Shown piece after piece: positions 23,292-31,970 of a stretch of 64,000 bases of DNA. The notes beneath the pieces are model-generated. The model did not search any database, had not been told where the DNA came from, and saw only the letters and a program-made list of their open reading frames with translations. The stretch comes from Hydrogenimonas sp. SS33 (lineage in GTDB: Bacteria > Campylobacterota > Campylobacteria > Campylobacterales > Hydrogenimonadaceae): assembly GCF_040436365.1 (NCBI RefSeq), contig NZ_AP026369.1:1303501-1367500 (forward strand). Reading direction: 5' to 3'. Made by a program: the position numbers and the translations under genes. How positions within the stretch are numbered: the first letter of the stretch is position 1; every line of letters starts with the position of its first letter.

Positions 23292-23579
23292 TCAACTATT
23301 CTGTTCCTCGATGAATGCCATCAGTTTTTCACTCCGGGGGAAGCGGATCCGTTTGCGTTTGGATGTCTCTCCCGACACGAAGACCACCTCGCTTTTGGGC
23401 ACCTTGAAGAGTTTCGCGAGGAACTTCACCAACTCCTTGTTGGCCGCGCCTTCCACCGCCGGCGCTTTGACCTTCACCTTCAACGTGTCGTCGTAGATGC
23501 CGGCGATTTCGTTGCGGCTGCTGGCCGGCCGCGCATTGATGAAAAGGTCGACATGATCGTTTTGGACATCATACCACAT
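23292..23579 (-). CDS. DUF167 (YggU) family protein
   Basis: A small 95-residue alpha/beta protein of unknown function. Family features are the N-terminal VDLFINARPASSRNEIAG, LKVKVKAPAVEGAANKELVKFLA and the VSGETSKRKRI segment. It overlaps the end of waaA by 11 bases, so it is co-translated with it. Nothing about its role can be inferred beyond this coupling. Confidence 0.88.
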   Translation of the reverse strand: MWYDVQNDHVDLFINARPASSRNEIAGIYDDTLKVKVKAPAVEGAANKELVKFLAKLFKVPKSEVVFVSGETSKRKRIRFPRSEKLMAFIEEQNS

Positions 23580-24729
23580 CTCGCAACTCCTTCACTATCG
23601 GTTCCAGCGACACCGGGGTACGTAGTCGCAGGGGCCCGCCACGCCACGCCTCCTCCAGTCCCTCCTGCAACCGGCCGGCTTCGCAAAAGTGCGCCCCCTC
23701 CACCGCTTCGAACATCGCTTTCTGGTTGAAGATGTGGGGGCCCGTCACCAGCCGGCAGCCGAAAGGGACCGCTTCGGCCGGGTTGTGCCCCCCGACGGGC
23801 ACGAAAGCCCCGCCCAGCACCACGATGTCGGTGACGGCGTAGAGGTTGACCAGTTCCCCCATGGCGTCGATAAGGGTGATGTCACGGTTCAGGCTCTCCT
23901 CCTCGCTCCAGCGGCCGTAGCTCAGCCCCTCTTTTTTGGCGACTCTTTCCAGAAACGCCGCAACCTTCCCGAAACGCTCCGGATGGCGGGGGACGACGAC
24001 CAGGCGGGCATCCGGATGGTTCCGCCGCCACCGCAGAAAGGCTTCGACGATTCCCTCCTCCTCCCCCTCGTGGGTGCTGGCGGCGGTGACGACGATCCCT
24101 TCGGGTTTGGCGATCTTTCTGGTGGCTTTGGGCAGATAGGCCAGCTTGATGTTTCCGCACACTTTCACATGCCGGGCGCCCAACTCTTCCAGCCGCTTCC
24201 TGTCGGTTTCGCTCTGGGCGAATACCGCATCGACCTGGGCGAAGATACGGCGGTAGAACCAGGCGAACCGGCGGTAGGCGGGGTAGGAGCGGTCGGAGAT
24301 GCGGGCATTGACCAGCAGTGTCTTCGCGCCCCTGCGTTTCGCCACGAGAAAAAGGAGGTACCAGAGTTCCGCTTCCATTACCACCAGGGCTCTCTGGGGC
24401 CGCACCCAGAGCCACAGCAGCGGCTCAAAAGGGAGGTAGCGCCGCTGCTTTACCAGAGAAGCCGCCTCACTGAAACCGGTCTGGGTCGTCGTAGTCACGG
24501 AGGTGTTTTCCCGCCCCACCGCTTCAACCAGGGGTTTCAGCGCCCGGGTCTCCCCAAAGCTGCAGGCATGGAACCAGATCTGTTTTGGCGGCAGGGGCGG
24601 GTTGTGCCAAAGAAAAAAGCGCGCGGGAATCGCCTGGCGATATTTGGATTTGAGTGAGAAAAGAATCAAAAAGGGAATCGCGACGAGATAGACGAGGATT
24701 GATAGGAGCGTATAAAAAAGCGTAAACAT
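23569..24729 (-). CDS. waaA: 3-deoxy-D-manno-octulosonic acid transferase
   Basis: Adds Kdo to lipid A precursors at the inner membrane. It is a 386-residue GT-B glycosyltransferase with an N-terminal membrane helix (residues 5-27). Motifs are HACSFGETRAL (catalytic glutamate region), TTTTQTGFSEA, EAELWYLL, and GGAFVPVGGHNPAEAV near the C-terminus. The start codon lies in the loop of the hairpin CGTAAAC-GAT-GTTTACG and there is no good Shine-Dalgarno sequence upstream. Confidence 0.94.
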   Translation of the reverse strand: MFTLFYTLLSILVYLVAIPFLILFSLKSKYRQAIPARFFLWHNPPLPPKQIWFHACSFGETRALKPLVEAVGRENTSVTTTTQTGFSEAASLVKQRRYLPFEPLLWLWVRPQRALVVMEAELWYLLFLVAKRRGAKTLLVNARISDRSYPAYRRFAWFYRRIFAQVDAVFAQSETDRKRLEELGARHVKVCGNIKLAYLPKATRKIAKPEGIVVTAASTHEGEEEGIVEAFLRWRRNHPDARLVVVPRHPERFGKVAAFLERVAKKEGLSYGRWSEEESLNRDITLIDAMGELVNLYAVTDIVVLGGAFVPVGGHNPAEAVPFGCRLVTGPHIFNQKAMFEAVEGAHFCEAGRLQEGLEEAWRGGPLRLRTPVSLEPIVKELRDVV

Positions 24730-24737
24730 CGTTTACG
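24721..24737 (-). promoter_or_regulatory. Hairpin enclosing the waaA start codon
   Basis: CGTAAAC at one side pairs perfectly with GTTTACG at the other, with a 3-base loop GAT, so the ATG is partly looped and partly stem. A second perfect stem, GGCGCC-GCA-GGCGCC, lies at 24743-24757. In mRNA these would mask the initiation site. Confidence 0.5.
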
Positions 24738-24763
24738 AAAGAGGCGCCGCAGGCGCCCCCGAT

Positions 24764-24786
24764 AACCAATCACCAATCACCAATAA
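24764..24786 (+). repeat. Short heptad array (ACCAATC)3
   Basis: Three units AACCAAT, CACCAAT, CACCAAT, then AACAAAA. CCAAT-type heptads like those at 3981-4001. They lie between flgZ and waaA, ending about 10 bases from the flgZ stop codon. Confidence 0.8.
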
Positions 24787-24794
24787 CAAAAAAA

Positions 24795-25511
24795 CTACTC
24801 TTCTTCCTGCTTCTCGAGGTAGAGAATCCGGCCGCAGTGGGGGCAGGTAACGATCTCTTCCCCTTTGATCACTTCGGCGTAGGTTTTGTCGTTGATCTTC
24901 ATGAAGCAGCCCATGCAGGCCTGTTTGCGCACCGGGACAACCGCCGTGTTTTTCGCCCAGCGGCGGATCTTGTCGTAGAAGGCAAGGATCTTCTGGCTCA
25001 TTTTCGAAACCAGTGCCTGCTTCTTCTCGAACAGCTCCTGCTTCTGCTTTTCGATCTCCGCCAGCTCCGCCTCGACCTCATTTTTGAGTTCGGCGCTTTT
25101 GGCTTGAAGCGCTTCGAGTTCACCCTTTTTGGCTTCGATCTCCGCCTTGCGGGTTTCGATGAGATTCTCCAGGCGTCCGATCTCCTCGTTGGCGAAGTCG
25201 AGCTGCTCCCTGGCGATCTCCTCCTCCAGCTGCAGCGCCTTGATCTCCTTTTCGGTCTTCGCTTCGGCCGTCTTCTTCTTGTTGGCCTCCAGCTTCTCCG
25301 TCAGCTCCTGGATATGAAGGTCGTTCTTCGCCTTCTTGAGCTCGGCGTCGCGAATGTCGTCTTCCAGCGCTTCGATCTCTTTTTCGACGGCACGCTCCTG
25401 CGCTTCGACTTCCGCCAGTTTCGCCTTCGCTTCGGCGATACGGGGCTCGAACGCGTCGATGGCCCGATCGATTTGGGAGAGTTCAATGAGCTCTTCGAGA
25501 TGTTTGTTCAT
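24795..25511 (-). CDS. flgZ: FlgZ-like zinc-ribbon coiled-coil protein (HP0958 type)
   Basis: 238 residues, almost wholly a long antiparallel coiled-coil (about 1-170) followed by a C4 zinc ribbon with CMGC and CPHC (about 199-227). This is the architecture of Helicobacter HP0958, which stabilises RpoN and binds flagellin mRNA. Gene order supports it: next to nif3 and glyQ, as HP0958-HP0959-HP0960. It therefore probably links RpoN-dependent flagellar genes to this locus. It may have its own promoter inside nif3. Confidence 0.88.
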   Translation of the reverse strand: MNKHLEELIELSQIDRAIDAFEPRIAEAKAKLAEVEAQERAVEKEIEALEDDIRDAELKKAKNDLHIQELTEKLEANKKKTAEAKTEKEIKALQLEEEIAREQLDFANEEIGRLENLIETRKAEIEAKKGELEALQAKSAELKNEVEAELAEIEKQKQELFEKKQALVSKMSQKILAFYDKIRRWAKNTAVVPVRKQACMGCFMKINDKTYAEVIKGEEIVTCPHCGRILYLEKQEEE

Positions 25512-25532
25512 GGATGGTTTTTCCTTAAATGC

Positions 25533-26255
25533 TTAAATGTAGGTAAAGGGGTTCTTCGATTGCGCAATTATAACGGGAATCGGCAGATTTTTCAAATGGG
25601 GCGCGAGGGCTTCGGCGAAGGGTTTTTCACTCTCGTAATGGCCTATGTCGGCCAGCATCAGTCCCTCGGCGCGGGCCTTCATGGCGTCGTGGAACTTGAT
25701 GTCGCCGGTGAGGAACAGGTCCGCGTCGACCGTATCCATCAGGCTCCCCCCCGCACCGGTGGTCAGGGCCACTTTTCTCACCTCCCGATGCTCTCCGACG
25801 ACGCGCATCACACCAAGCCCCAGCCGTTTTTTGACCTCCTCCAGGAGGGTGTCGCTTCGCCACGCCCCCTTGGCGATGCAGACGAAGCCTTCGCACGCCG
25901 CCCCTTCGAAACCCAGCACCTCTTCGAAAACGTAGCGGTTGAGATGGGTCTGGTCGAAGTTGGTGTGCATGGCGATGAGGCTCTGGTCCTTTTTGACCAT
26001 CCGGCGAAGCAGGCGGGCGGGGTAGCCGGACCAGTCGAGCGTTTTGAGGCCCTTGAAGATGAGGGGATGGTGCAGCACGAAGAGCGTTCCGACCTCGGCC
26101 TCTTCGATCATCTCCAAGTCGATGTCGACGCTGAGCACCACGTTGGTCGCCTCCTGCCGCCGCTCGCCCACCAGCAGCCCGCTGTTGTCCCAGGACTCCT
26201 GAAGTTCGAAAGGGCTCAACGCATCGAGCAGGTCGTAGATCTCGCCTATTTTCAT
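25533..26255 (-). CDS. Nif3-like dinuclear metal-centre protein
   Basis: A 240-residue NIF3/YbgI family member. In some relatives it acts as a GTP cyclohydrolase 1 type 2-like enzyme, but the general function is unsettled. Metal-binding motifs are visible: LHHPLIFKGL (two histidines), HTNFD near residue 97 and DIGHYESE near the C-terminus, the last two being the classic NIF3 ligands. It lies between glyQ and flgZ as in Helicobacter. Confidence 0.92.
   Translation of the reverse strand: MKIGEIYDLLDALSPFELQESWDNSGLLVGERRQEATNVVLSVDIDLEMIEEAEVGTLFVLHHPLIFKGLKTLDWSGYPARLLRRMVKKDQSLIAMHTNFDQTHLNRYVFEEVLGFEGAACEGFVCIAKGAWRSDTLLEEVKKRLGLGVMRVVGEHREVRKVALTTGAGGSLMDTVDADLFLTGDIKFHDAMKARAEGLMLADIGHYESEKPFAEALAPHLKNLPIPVIIAQSKNPFTYI
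25567..25572 (-). promoter_or_regulatory. Possible -10 box (TATAAT) for flgZ inside nif3
   Basis: TATAAT on the minus strand, 55 bases before the flgZ ATG, within the last codons of nif3. The leader contains AAGGAAAAACC just before the start. Confidence 0.45.
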
Positions 26256-26267
26256 CGGCCTTTTCCC

Positions 26268-27152
26268 CTATGCGCCGTGGATGCGGCGTTCCCGTTCGCT
26301 CTCCTGCGCTTTGTAGAGTTCGGCGCACCCTTTGGCCAGGTCCCGGATTTTGAGGATGTAGTTCTGGCGCTGGGCCTGGGAGATCGCTTTGCGGGCGTCC
26401 AGCACGTTGAAGGTGTGGGAGGCGATCATGCACTGGTCGTAGGCGGGCAGGGGCAGCCCCGCTTCCAGGCAGCGCCGGCACTCCTGCTCCGCATCCTCGA
26501 AGTGGCGAAAGAGCATCTCCACGTCGGCCACTTCGAAATGGTATTTGGAAAATTCGTATTCGCTCTCCTTGTGGACGTCGGCGTAGGTGGTCACCTCCCC
26601 GTCCTTCTCGTTCCAGATGATGTCGAAGACCGATTCGACCCCCTGCAGATACATCGCCAGCCGTTCGGTGCCGTAGGTGATCTCCGCGGCGACCGGGTCG
26701 CAGGTGATGCCGCCGACCTGCTGAAAATAGGTGAACTGGGTCACCTCCATGCCGTCGAGCCACACTTCCCATCCCAGACCCCAGGCACCCAGGGTCGGTG
26801 ACTCCCAGTTGTCCTCGACGAAGCGGATGTCGTGCCGGCTCAAATCCAGCCCCAGGTAGGCCAGGCTCTTGAGGTAGAGGTCCTGAATGTCGTCGGGGCT
26901 GGGCTTGATGAGTACCTGGAACTGGTAGTAGGCCCCCAGACGGTTGGGGTTTTCCCCGTAGCGCCCGTCGGTGGGGCGGCGGCTGGGCGCCACGTAGGCG
27001 GTGGCCCAGGGCTTGGAGTCGAGGCTGCGAAGCAGCGTCGCGGGGTGAAAGGTGCCCGCCCCGGCGGGAATGTCGTAGGGCTGGACGATGTTGCACCCCT
27101 GCTGGGCCCAGAAGGTTTGGAGTTTGAGAAGGAGGTCGGTAAAGGTGATCAT
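26268..27152 (-). CDS. glyQ: Glycine-tRNA ligase alpha subunit
   Basis: The alpha subunit of the bacterial alpha2beta2 glycyl-tRNA synthetase; glyS is not in the window. It has 294 residues. Typical sequences are [36 protein letters not shown] and [13 protein letters not shown]. The start overlaps the glutaredoxin-like gene by 4 bases. Confidence 0.96.
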   Translation of the reverse strand: MITFTDLLLKLQTFWAQQGCNIVQPYDIPAGAGTFHPATLLRSLDSKPWATAYVAPSRRPTDGRYGENPNRLGAYYQFQVLIKPSPDDIQDLYLKSLAYLGLDLSRHDIRFVEDNWESPTLGAWGLGWEVWLDGMEVTQFTYFQQVGGITCDPVAAEITYGTERLAMYLQGVESVFDIIWNEKDGEVTTYADVHKESEYEFSKYHFEVADVEMLFRHFEDAEQECRRCLEAGLPLPAYDQCMIASHTFNVLDARKAISQAQRQNYILKIRDLAKGCAELYKAQESERERRIHGA

Positions 27153-27406
27153 TTAAGGTCCAATGCTTTCTTGATTTTGGGTTCGTCGAATCCGCAGATC
27201 CACTGGCTGCCGATCAGCACCACCGGCACGCCGCGGCAGCCGTGGCGCTCGCAGTCCTTGGCCGCCTGCTTGTTGGTGGAGATGTCGATGGTCTTGAACT
27301 TGATGTTGTTCTTCTTGAAGAAGGTTTTGGCCCGGGTACACCAGACGCATCCGGGAGAGGTGAAGAGAACCACCTGTTTCTGACGCTTCGGTTTCGCTTC
27401 CGCCAT
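27149..27406 (-). CDS. Glutaredoxin-like protein (CVWC)
   Basis: An 85-residue thioredoxin-fold protein. The redox site is CVWC near residue 20 and the cis-proline loop is [12 protein letters not shown] of classical glutaredoxins is replaced by CVWC, closer to NrdH/YruB-type proteins. First gene of the glyQ-nif3-flgZ transcript, with an AGGAGG site and a TATAAT box upstream. Confidence 0.88.
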   Translation of the reverse strand: MAEAKPKRQKQVVLFTSPGCVWCTRAKTFFKKNNIKFKTIDISTNKQAAKDCERHGCRGVPVVLIGSQWICGFDEPKIKKALDLK

Positions 27407-27439
27407 AGCAACCTCCTCTTATCGTAAAATTTTCGTGGA

Positions 27440-27445
27440 ATTATA
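27440..27445 (-). promoter_or_regulatory. -10 box (TATAAT) of the glutaredoxin-glyQ operon
   Basis: A perfect TATAAT on the minus strand, 33 bases before the ATG at 27406. It lies in the 47-bp gap after the preceding membrane-protein gene. Confidence 0.65.
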
Positions 27446-27453
27446 TCATCTCG

Positions 27454-27951
27454 TCACGTCTCCAGAGAGAGGGCGTTCATGATGTACATCTCCAGGTTGG
27501 CCCCCGTCACGCCCCGTTCTACGGCGTCGTCGTAGAATTTCGCCACCTTTTCGTGGTACTGATCGTAGTCGTAGTAGGGGAAGTGGATCTTCCACGCCTC
27601 TTTGATCATCCGTTCCGCCATCCGCTCCGTCGCCCACTGTTTGAAGATCTGCAGCACGCCGAAAAAGAAGAGGGTGAAGAAGACCGCCAGGATGATGGCG
27701 ATGTGGCAGTCGATCTTCGCGAGAAGCTTATGGAAGATCATCGCCAGGGGGATCAGCGCCAGGTTCCAGACCACGATCATGAAGAGGTAGGCCCGCGCCA
27801 GCCGCAGCTTCACACCCGGAATCTGCCCCTCCAGGGGAAGGTCGCTCACCAGCAGCTTGTTGGCCCGCATCAGCTCGTTGAAACGCATCGGGTGTTTGGG
27901 GCGGGTGAAGAGAAAGGGCAGCAGTTTTTCGTCGATCCAGTTTTCAAACAT
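27454..27951 (-). CDS. Hypothetical two-helix membrane protein, 165 aa
   Basis: I do not recognise this protein. Two transmembrane helices (about residues 53-73 and 83-103) are flanked by a basic N-terminus and an aromatic C-terminal region (HFPYYDYDQYHEKVAKFYDD). The last gene of the cheZ-U32-purE-DUF3972-DUF89 operon, overlapping the DUF89 gene by 8 bases. Confidence 0.82.
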   Translation of the reverse strand: MFENWIDEKLLPFLFTRPKHPMRFNELMRANKLLVSDLPLEGQIPGVKLRLARAYLFMIVVWNLALIPLAMIFHKLLAKIDCHIAIILAVFFTLFFFGVLQIFKQWATERMAERMIKEAWKIHFPYYDYDQYHEKVAKFYDDAVERGVTGANLEMYIMNALSLET

Positions 27952-28807
27952 TTCGCACTCCTTGGCAGCAGACGATGTCGCCGACCCGGCGCCCCAGCGA
28001 GGCGGCGACGACGTCGCATTTGACCTTCAGCAGGAACCAGGTGGGGCGTGTCGAGGTGTCGTTGAGAGATTCGTAGTTCCCCATCCCCTTGGCCAACACC
28101 GCGTCCGCGCTTTCGTAGACCTTCCGCATGCTTTCGTTCATCCGCGAGAGGTCGAGCCCCGGGGTATCGACGCCGCTGTCGACGATCTCGGCCACTTCGC
28201 CGATGCCGGCGGCCTCGGCCTCTTTCACCGTCACGTCGTTGATGATCGGCCTCCCCCTGACGGCATAGAAGATCCTGAGTTTCGGAAAAAGGGTTTTCAG
28301 GGTCGCCATCATCACCTTGTCGAAAAGGTGCTCCCCGGCATTGTCCCCGACCACCAGGAGACGCTCCGCCCTCTCCAGGGCGGCACGCAGCGCGCCGCTG
28401 TCGTCGATGGCGAAGGGGGTGTCAAAAATCTTCCCCACCTCCTCTTCCAGGTCGAACTGCGCCGTGGCCGCCAGGTCGATGACGTTGCCCGCCACCGCCG
28501 CCTTCAGGGCGGCATCGAACCGGTCCCGGCTCTCCGCGATCTTCGCTTCCACGAAAGGGAGGAAGGCTTCGGCCCCCTTCGTCGCCTCCTGTTTGAAGTC
28601 GCGGTAGATGTCGTCGGTATCGAGGATCTTCGCGATCTCGGGGTAGACCCGCGCCGCCACCTGGGGCGGTGTCTCGTCGAACCGCCATGTGGGGACCATG
28701 CAGCCGACCCTGTCGAGGACCCGCTTGGTCGTCTCCTCGTCCACCTTCAGGGTTTCGCAGACCCGAAGGGCCTGGGAGAAGATGCAGGTGACGCAGGTGG
28801 GGGTCAT
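27944..28807 (-). CDS. DUF89/ARMT1-like metal-dependent phosphatase family protein
   Basis: 287 residues. DUF89 proteins are metal-dependent hydrolases thought to remove damaged sugar phosphates. Visible features: an N-terminal cysteine pair (CVTC near residue 5), LLVVGDNAGEHLFDK (the N-A-G-E metal-binding stretch), RGRPIINDVT and AKGMGNYESL. The ATG at 28807 is the one that follows the DUF3972 stop codon directly; upstream codons lie in that gene. Confidence 0.88.
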   Translation of the reverse strand: MTPTCVTCIFSQALRVCETLKVDEETTKRVLDRVGCMVPTWRFDETPPQVAARVYPEIAKILDTDDIYRDFKQEATKGAEAFLPFVEAKIAESRDRFDAALKAAVAGNVIDLAATAQFDLEEEVGKIFDTPFAIDDSGALRAALERAERLLVVGDNAGEHLFDKVMMATLKTLFPKLRIFYAVRGRPIINDVTVKEAEAAGIGEVAEIVDSGVDTPGLDLSRMNESMRKVYESADAVLAKGMGNYESLNDTSTRPTWFLLKVKCDVVAASLGRRVGDIVCCQGVRNV

Positions 28808-28809
28808 TC

Positions 28810-29295
28810 TCACTGCTTCTTCTCCGCGTGCTGTTCCACCATTTTGCCCCACATCAGCTTGTATTTGCGCTTGACGAACTCCAGCTCGTCTCGGGTGGCG
28901 TTGAGTTCGTTGGTCAGGGTTTCGATGGTCTTCCTGTCCTCGTCGTAGAGCTCCTGCATCGAAACCAGCGCCTCTTTGAGAAACTGGTTCTCGTTCTTCA
29001 GGGCTTCCAGGGTCTCCTCTTTGGCATCGACCACCTTTTCGTGCATGGAGAGGATGGTACCGATGGTCTTCTCGACAAACTGCAGCCCGTCGCCGCTCTC
29101 CATGTCGACCCGCAGCACCTCCCCTTTGGCGGCGGGCGCTTTGGCGGGCAGGCTCTCCTGGGGGTCGGCTTTGATGAAGATTTCGCCATCTTCTTCTTTG
29201 GATTCGACGATCCCGTTGTCCACCATCGAAAGGATATCGTCGAAATCTTTCCCCACCAGTTTGGCGTAGGCGCGTATGTTGAGCCAGGTACTCAT
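28810..29295 (-). CDS. DUF3972-like coiled-coil protein
   Basis: 161 residues. The N-terminal 45 residues (WLNIRAYAKLVGKDFDDILSM) look like a small helical DNA-binding-like domain, followed by a linker and a coiled-coil (about 80-150). Proteins of this shape are known as DUF3972 in Campylobacterota; the label is from memory. Function unknown. Confidence 0.75.
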   Translation of the reverse strand: MSTWLNIRAYAKLVGKDFDDILSMVDNGIVESKEEDGEIFIKADPQESLPAKAPAAKGEVLRVDMESGDGLQFVEKTIGTILSMHEKVVDAKEETLEALKNENQFLKEALVSMQELYDEDRKTIETLTNELNATRDELEFVKRKYKLMWGKMVEQHAEKKQ

Positions 29296-29320
29296 CGTCT
29301 CTCCTTTGGGCTTCTGCAGG

Positions 29321-29824
29321 TTACCGGTTGTCGATCAAAACTTCGATCTCGGCCGAATCGGTCTCCACTTTCTTCGCCTTGGCCAGGCGGTCTTCGGTGA
29401 GCTTCACCTTCAGCTCGTCGTCGTCGATGGCCAGAATCTGCATCGCCAGGTAGGCGCTGTTGATGGCCCCCGCTTTTCCGATGGCCAGCGTCGCCACCGG
29501 CATGCCCGCGGGCATCATGACGGTAGAGAGCAGCGCATCCTCGCCCCGCAGGTCCGAGGAGCTCATGGGTACGCCGATGACCGGTTTGATGGTCGTGGCC
29601 GCCACGGCGCCGGCCAGGTGGGCCGCCATCCCCGCCGCGGCGATGAAGACCACCGCCCCCCTGCTCTCGGCGTCTTTGATGTAGTTTTTGGTCCGCTCGG
29701 GACTTCGGTGGGCCGAAGAGATGATCAGCTCGTAGGGAACACCGAACTTCTCCAGGGTCTTGCCGCACTCTTTCATGACGTCGTAGTCGCTCTTGCTGCC
29801 GATAATGATGGAAACGAAACGCAT
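29321..29824 (-). CDS. purE: N5-carboxyaminoimidazole ribonucleotide mutase
   Basis: Class I PurE of purine synthesis. It has 167 residues, the normal length. Motifs [18 protein letters not shown] (active-site histidine), [11 protein letters not shown] and [20 protein letters not shown] 29824 sits 5 bases after an AGGAG, whose tail overlaps the U32 stop codon; a GTG two codons earlier is possible. Confidence 0.96.
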   Translation of the reverse strand: MRFVSIIIGSKSDYDVMKECGKTLEKFGVPYELIISSAHRSPERTKNYIKDAESRGAVVFIAAAGMAAHLAGAVAATTIKPVIGVPMSSSDLRGEDALLSTVMMPAGMPVATLAIGKAGAINSAYLAMQILAIDDDELKVKLTEDRLAKAKKVETDSAEIEVLIDNR

Positions 29825-29826
29825 AT

Positions 29827-31110
29827 TCACTCTCCTGTAGGTTGGTTTTGCCGCTTCAGAGGCCGCCGCAGAAAGGTAAAGGGCGGCAGCGGGGCGGGAA
29901 GCAGAATGGGGTTTTCATTGCCGCTGTGGATACACTCGTAACGCTTTGCCTTGGGGGTTTCGAGCCGGTCCATCCGTACCCACCAGCTGCCGTCCCCTTT
30001 TTGAAAAACCGCCCCTTTTTCGTTAGAGACGGGGGCCGTGACGGGGGCGGGGGAGAGAATTTCCAGTTCGTCCCCTTCGCAGACCCTGTCCTTGACCAGG
30101 AAGCTGAGCCCCGCCTCGTCCACCTGGGCCGCCACCTGGTGGGTCCCTTCGCTGATGGAACTCTCCAGGCTCTGGGTCCCCTCCTTTTCGAAGGGGCGGT
30201 GGATCAGGTAGGCATCGGTAAAGCCCCGGTGCTTGGTCGTATGGAGTTCCCGCTGGTACGTTTCGGGTGAGAAGCGGCCGGCGTAGTAGTCGTCGATGGC
30301 CATGCGGTAGGCGTGGGTCGTCGCCGCCACATAGTAGGGGCTCTTGGTGCGCCCTTCGATCTTCAGGGAGTCGACGACGCCGGAAGCGAGGATCTCGTCG
30401 ATATGGGAGGCCAGGTTCATGTCTTTGGCGTTCATGATGTAGGTCCCCACCTCCGGTACCTCCTCCAGACGGAACGCGACACCGGTTTCCGGGTTTTCTG
30501 CATAGAGGACGTAGGGGAAGCGGCAGTCGTTGGCGCAGCTGCCACGGTTGGGGACCCGGCCGCTCTGGAGGGAACTGATGAGGCAGCGGCCGCTGTAGGC
30601 GAAACACATGGAGCCGTGGACGAAAACCTCAAGCTCCAGGTCGGGAAGCGCCGCCTTGATCGCCTCCAGGTCCTTGAGGCTGATCTCCCGGGCGGCGATG
30701 ATCCGTTTGACGCCCAGGTCGTAGTAGAACCGGGCATCGAGTACGTTCATGACGTTGGCCTGGGTCGAAAGGTGCACCGGAATCTCCGGCGCCACATCCA
30801 GCGCCATCTTCACCAGGCCCGGCGTGGCGATGATGAAGGCGTCGGGCCCCATGGCGGCCATCTTCTCCATGTGCTCCTGGTAGAGCTTGAGCTGGGAGTT
30901 AAAAGGGAAGCCGTTGATCGTCACGTAGACCTTTTTCCCCAGGGCATGGGCGTAGTCGATCCCCTCTTGGAAACTCTCGTAGGTGAACTCCTTGCCGCTT
31001 CGAATGCGCAGGGAGAAGTGGCTCACCCCGCCGTAAACCGCATCGGCGCCGTAGGCGAAGGCGATCTTGAGCTTGTCCAGGTTACCCGCTGGAGAGAGGA
31101 GTTCGACCAA
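29827..31110 (-). CDS. Peptidase U32 family protein (TrhP-like tRNA hydroxylation factor)
   Basis: 427 residues. U32 proteins such as TrhP and RlhA make 5-hydroxyuridine in tRNA or hydroxycytidine in rRNA. The protein begins MVELLSPAGNLDKLKIAFAYGADAVYGG and contains VFVHGSMCFAYSGRCLIS, NRGSCANDCRFPY and KDMNLASHIDEIL, with the U32 cysteine set. TrhP is the closest match I can name. One base separates it from the cheZ-like gene. Confidence 0.9.
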   Translation of the reverse strand: MVELLSPAGNLDKLKIAFAYGADAVYGGVSHFSLRIRSGKEFTYESFQEGIDYAHALGKKVYVTINGFPFNSQLKLYQEHMEKMAAMGPDAFIIATPGLVKMALDVAPEIPVHLSTQANVMNVLDARFYYDLGVKRIIAAREISLKDLEAIKAALPDLELEVFVHGSMCFAYSGRCLISSLQSGRVPNRGSCANDCRFPYVLYAENPETGVAFRLEEVPEVGTYIMNAKDMNLASHIDEILASGVVDSLKIEGRTKSPYYVAATTHAYRMAIDDYYAGRFSPETYQRELHTTKHRGFTDAYLIHRPFEKEGTQSLESSISEGTHQVAAQVDEAGLSFLVKDRVCEGDELEILSPAPVTAPVSNEKGAVFQKGDGSWWVRMDRLETPKAKRYECIHSGNENPILLPAPLPPFTFLRRPLKRQNQPTGE

Positions 31111-31111
31111 C

Positions 31112-31801
31112 CTATTTGCCTCCGAACTGGGCGATGAGGGCTTCGATGTCGTCGTTGGAGATCACCTCTTCGGTTCCCGTATCCCCTTCGATGTGCCGGG
31201 CCGACTTGACCCGCTTCTCGTCCTCCACGTTCCCTTCGAAGAGGGCGCTCATATATTTGCTCAACGCCCGCATGATGTTGATGACCCGTTCGATCTTCTG
31301 GCGGTGGATGTCCTGGTACTGCATCGTATCCATGGCGCCCAGGATCTGGTCGTTGGCGTTTTGGAGTTTGGCGACCGCCTCATCGGCCAGCTCCTGCAGC
31401 TCACTTGCCTCTTCTGCCGCTTTTTGGAACTTCGTGATGTGAGGAAATTTGGCGCAGAGTGTCGCGAAGAGCTTTTCGTAGTCGTCGGAGATCACCTGGA
31501 TCCGCTCCAGTTTCGAAAGGGCTTCGTCCACATCGTTCATCACCCCGTCGAGGGCGTCGAAGATCTCGCTCGCCTTCTCTTCGCTGTCGCGTGTCACGTC
31601 GTCGAGCTGGCTGACGACCCGGTGCTCCCTGGTCGCCGGCGGCGGTGTGATCACCTCTTCGTCGTTCTCGTCTTCCGGCGTCACATCTTCGGCCGACGTC
31701 ACCTCATCTTCCCCTTCAACGTCGGGAGAGTCTTCCGAGGCCGACGCCTCCTCCAGGTCCAGGTCGCCCGCCATCAGCGCATCAAGTTCTTCCTGTGTCA
31801 T
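31112..31801 (-). CDS. cheZ: CheZ-like CheY phosphatase with CheY-binding motifs at both ends
   Basis: A 229-residue acidic helical protein. MQYQDIHRQKIERV (residues 160-173) matches the CheZ catalytic helix; D164 and Q168 have the same spacing as D143 and Q147 of E. coli CheZ. The C-terminus ISNDDIEALIAQFG resembles the CheZ tail that binds CheY-P. The N-terminus TQEELDALMAGD resembles the FliM N-terminal CheY-P peptide. Between them is an acidic linker (13-57) and a long hairpin of helices. It heads an operon led by the MITE-3 element. Confidence 0.85.
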   Translation of the reverse strand: MTQEELDALMAGDLDLEEASASEDSPDVEGEDEVTSAEDVTPEDENDEEVITPPPATREHRVVSQLDDVTRDSEEKASEIFDALDGVMNDVDEALSKLERIQVISDDYEKLFATLCAKFPHITKFQKAAEEASELQELADEAVAKLQNANDQILGAMDTMQYQDIHRQKIERVINIMRALSKYMSALFEGNVEDEKRVKSARHIEGDTGTEEVISNDDIEALIAQFGGK

Positions 31802-31825
31802 CCTTCACCCTTTCGTCTATTTACA

Positions 31826-31952
31826 AACTGTTGTTACGCAAAGCATGCGCAAAGCCCATGCTTTGGCGGGGACTGGCTGTCCCCTGCACCCCCCTAAAGC
31901 TACGAAATCGTAGATTTCGAGAGGACGTTACGCCTTTTGCGTAACGTCAGTT
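31826..31952 (-). mobile_element. MITE family 3, copy A, in the cheZ leader
   Basis: Ends: AACTGTTGTTACGCAAA and, inverted, AACTGACGTTACGCAAA (17 bp, two mismatches). Inside, four stems: CAAAGCATG/CATGCTTTG, GGGGAC/GTCCCC, CGAAATC-GTA-GATTTCG and CGTTACGC/GCGTAACG. It lies between a TATAAT box (31971-31976) and the cheZ start codon, so it is transcribed as leader RNA. Copies B and C have the same position and orientation. Confidence 0.82.
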
Positions 31953-31970
31953 ACAAACAAATCTGCATCG

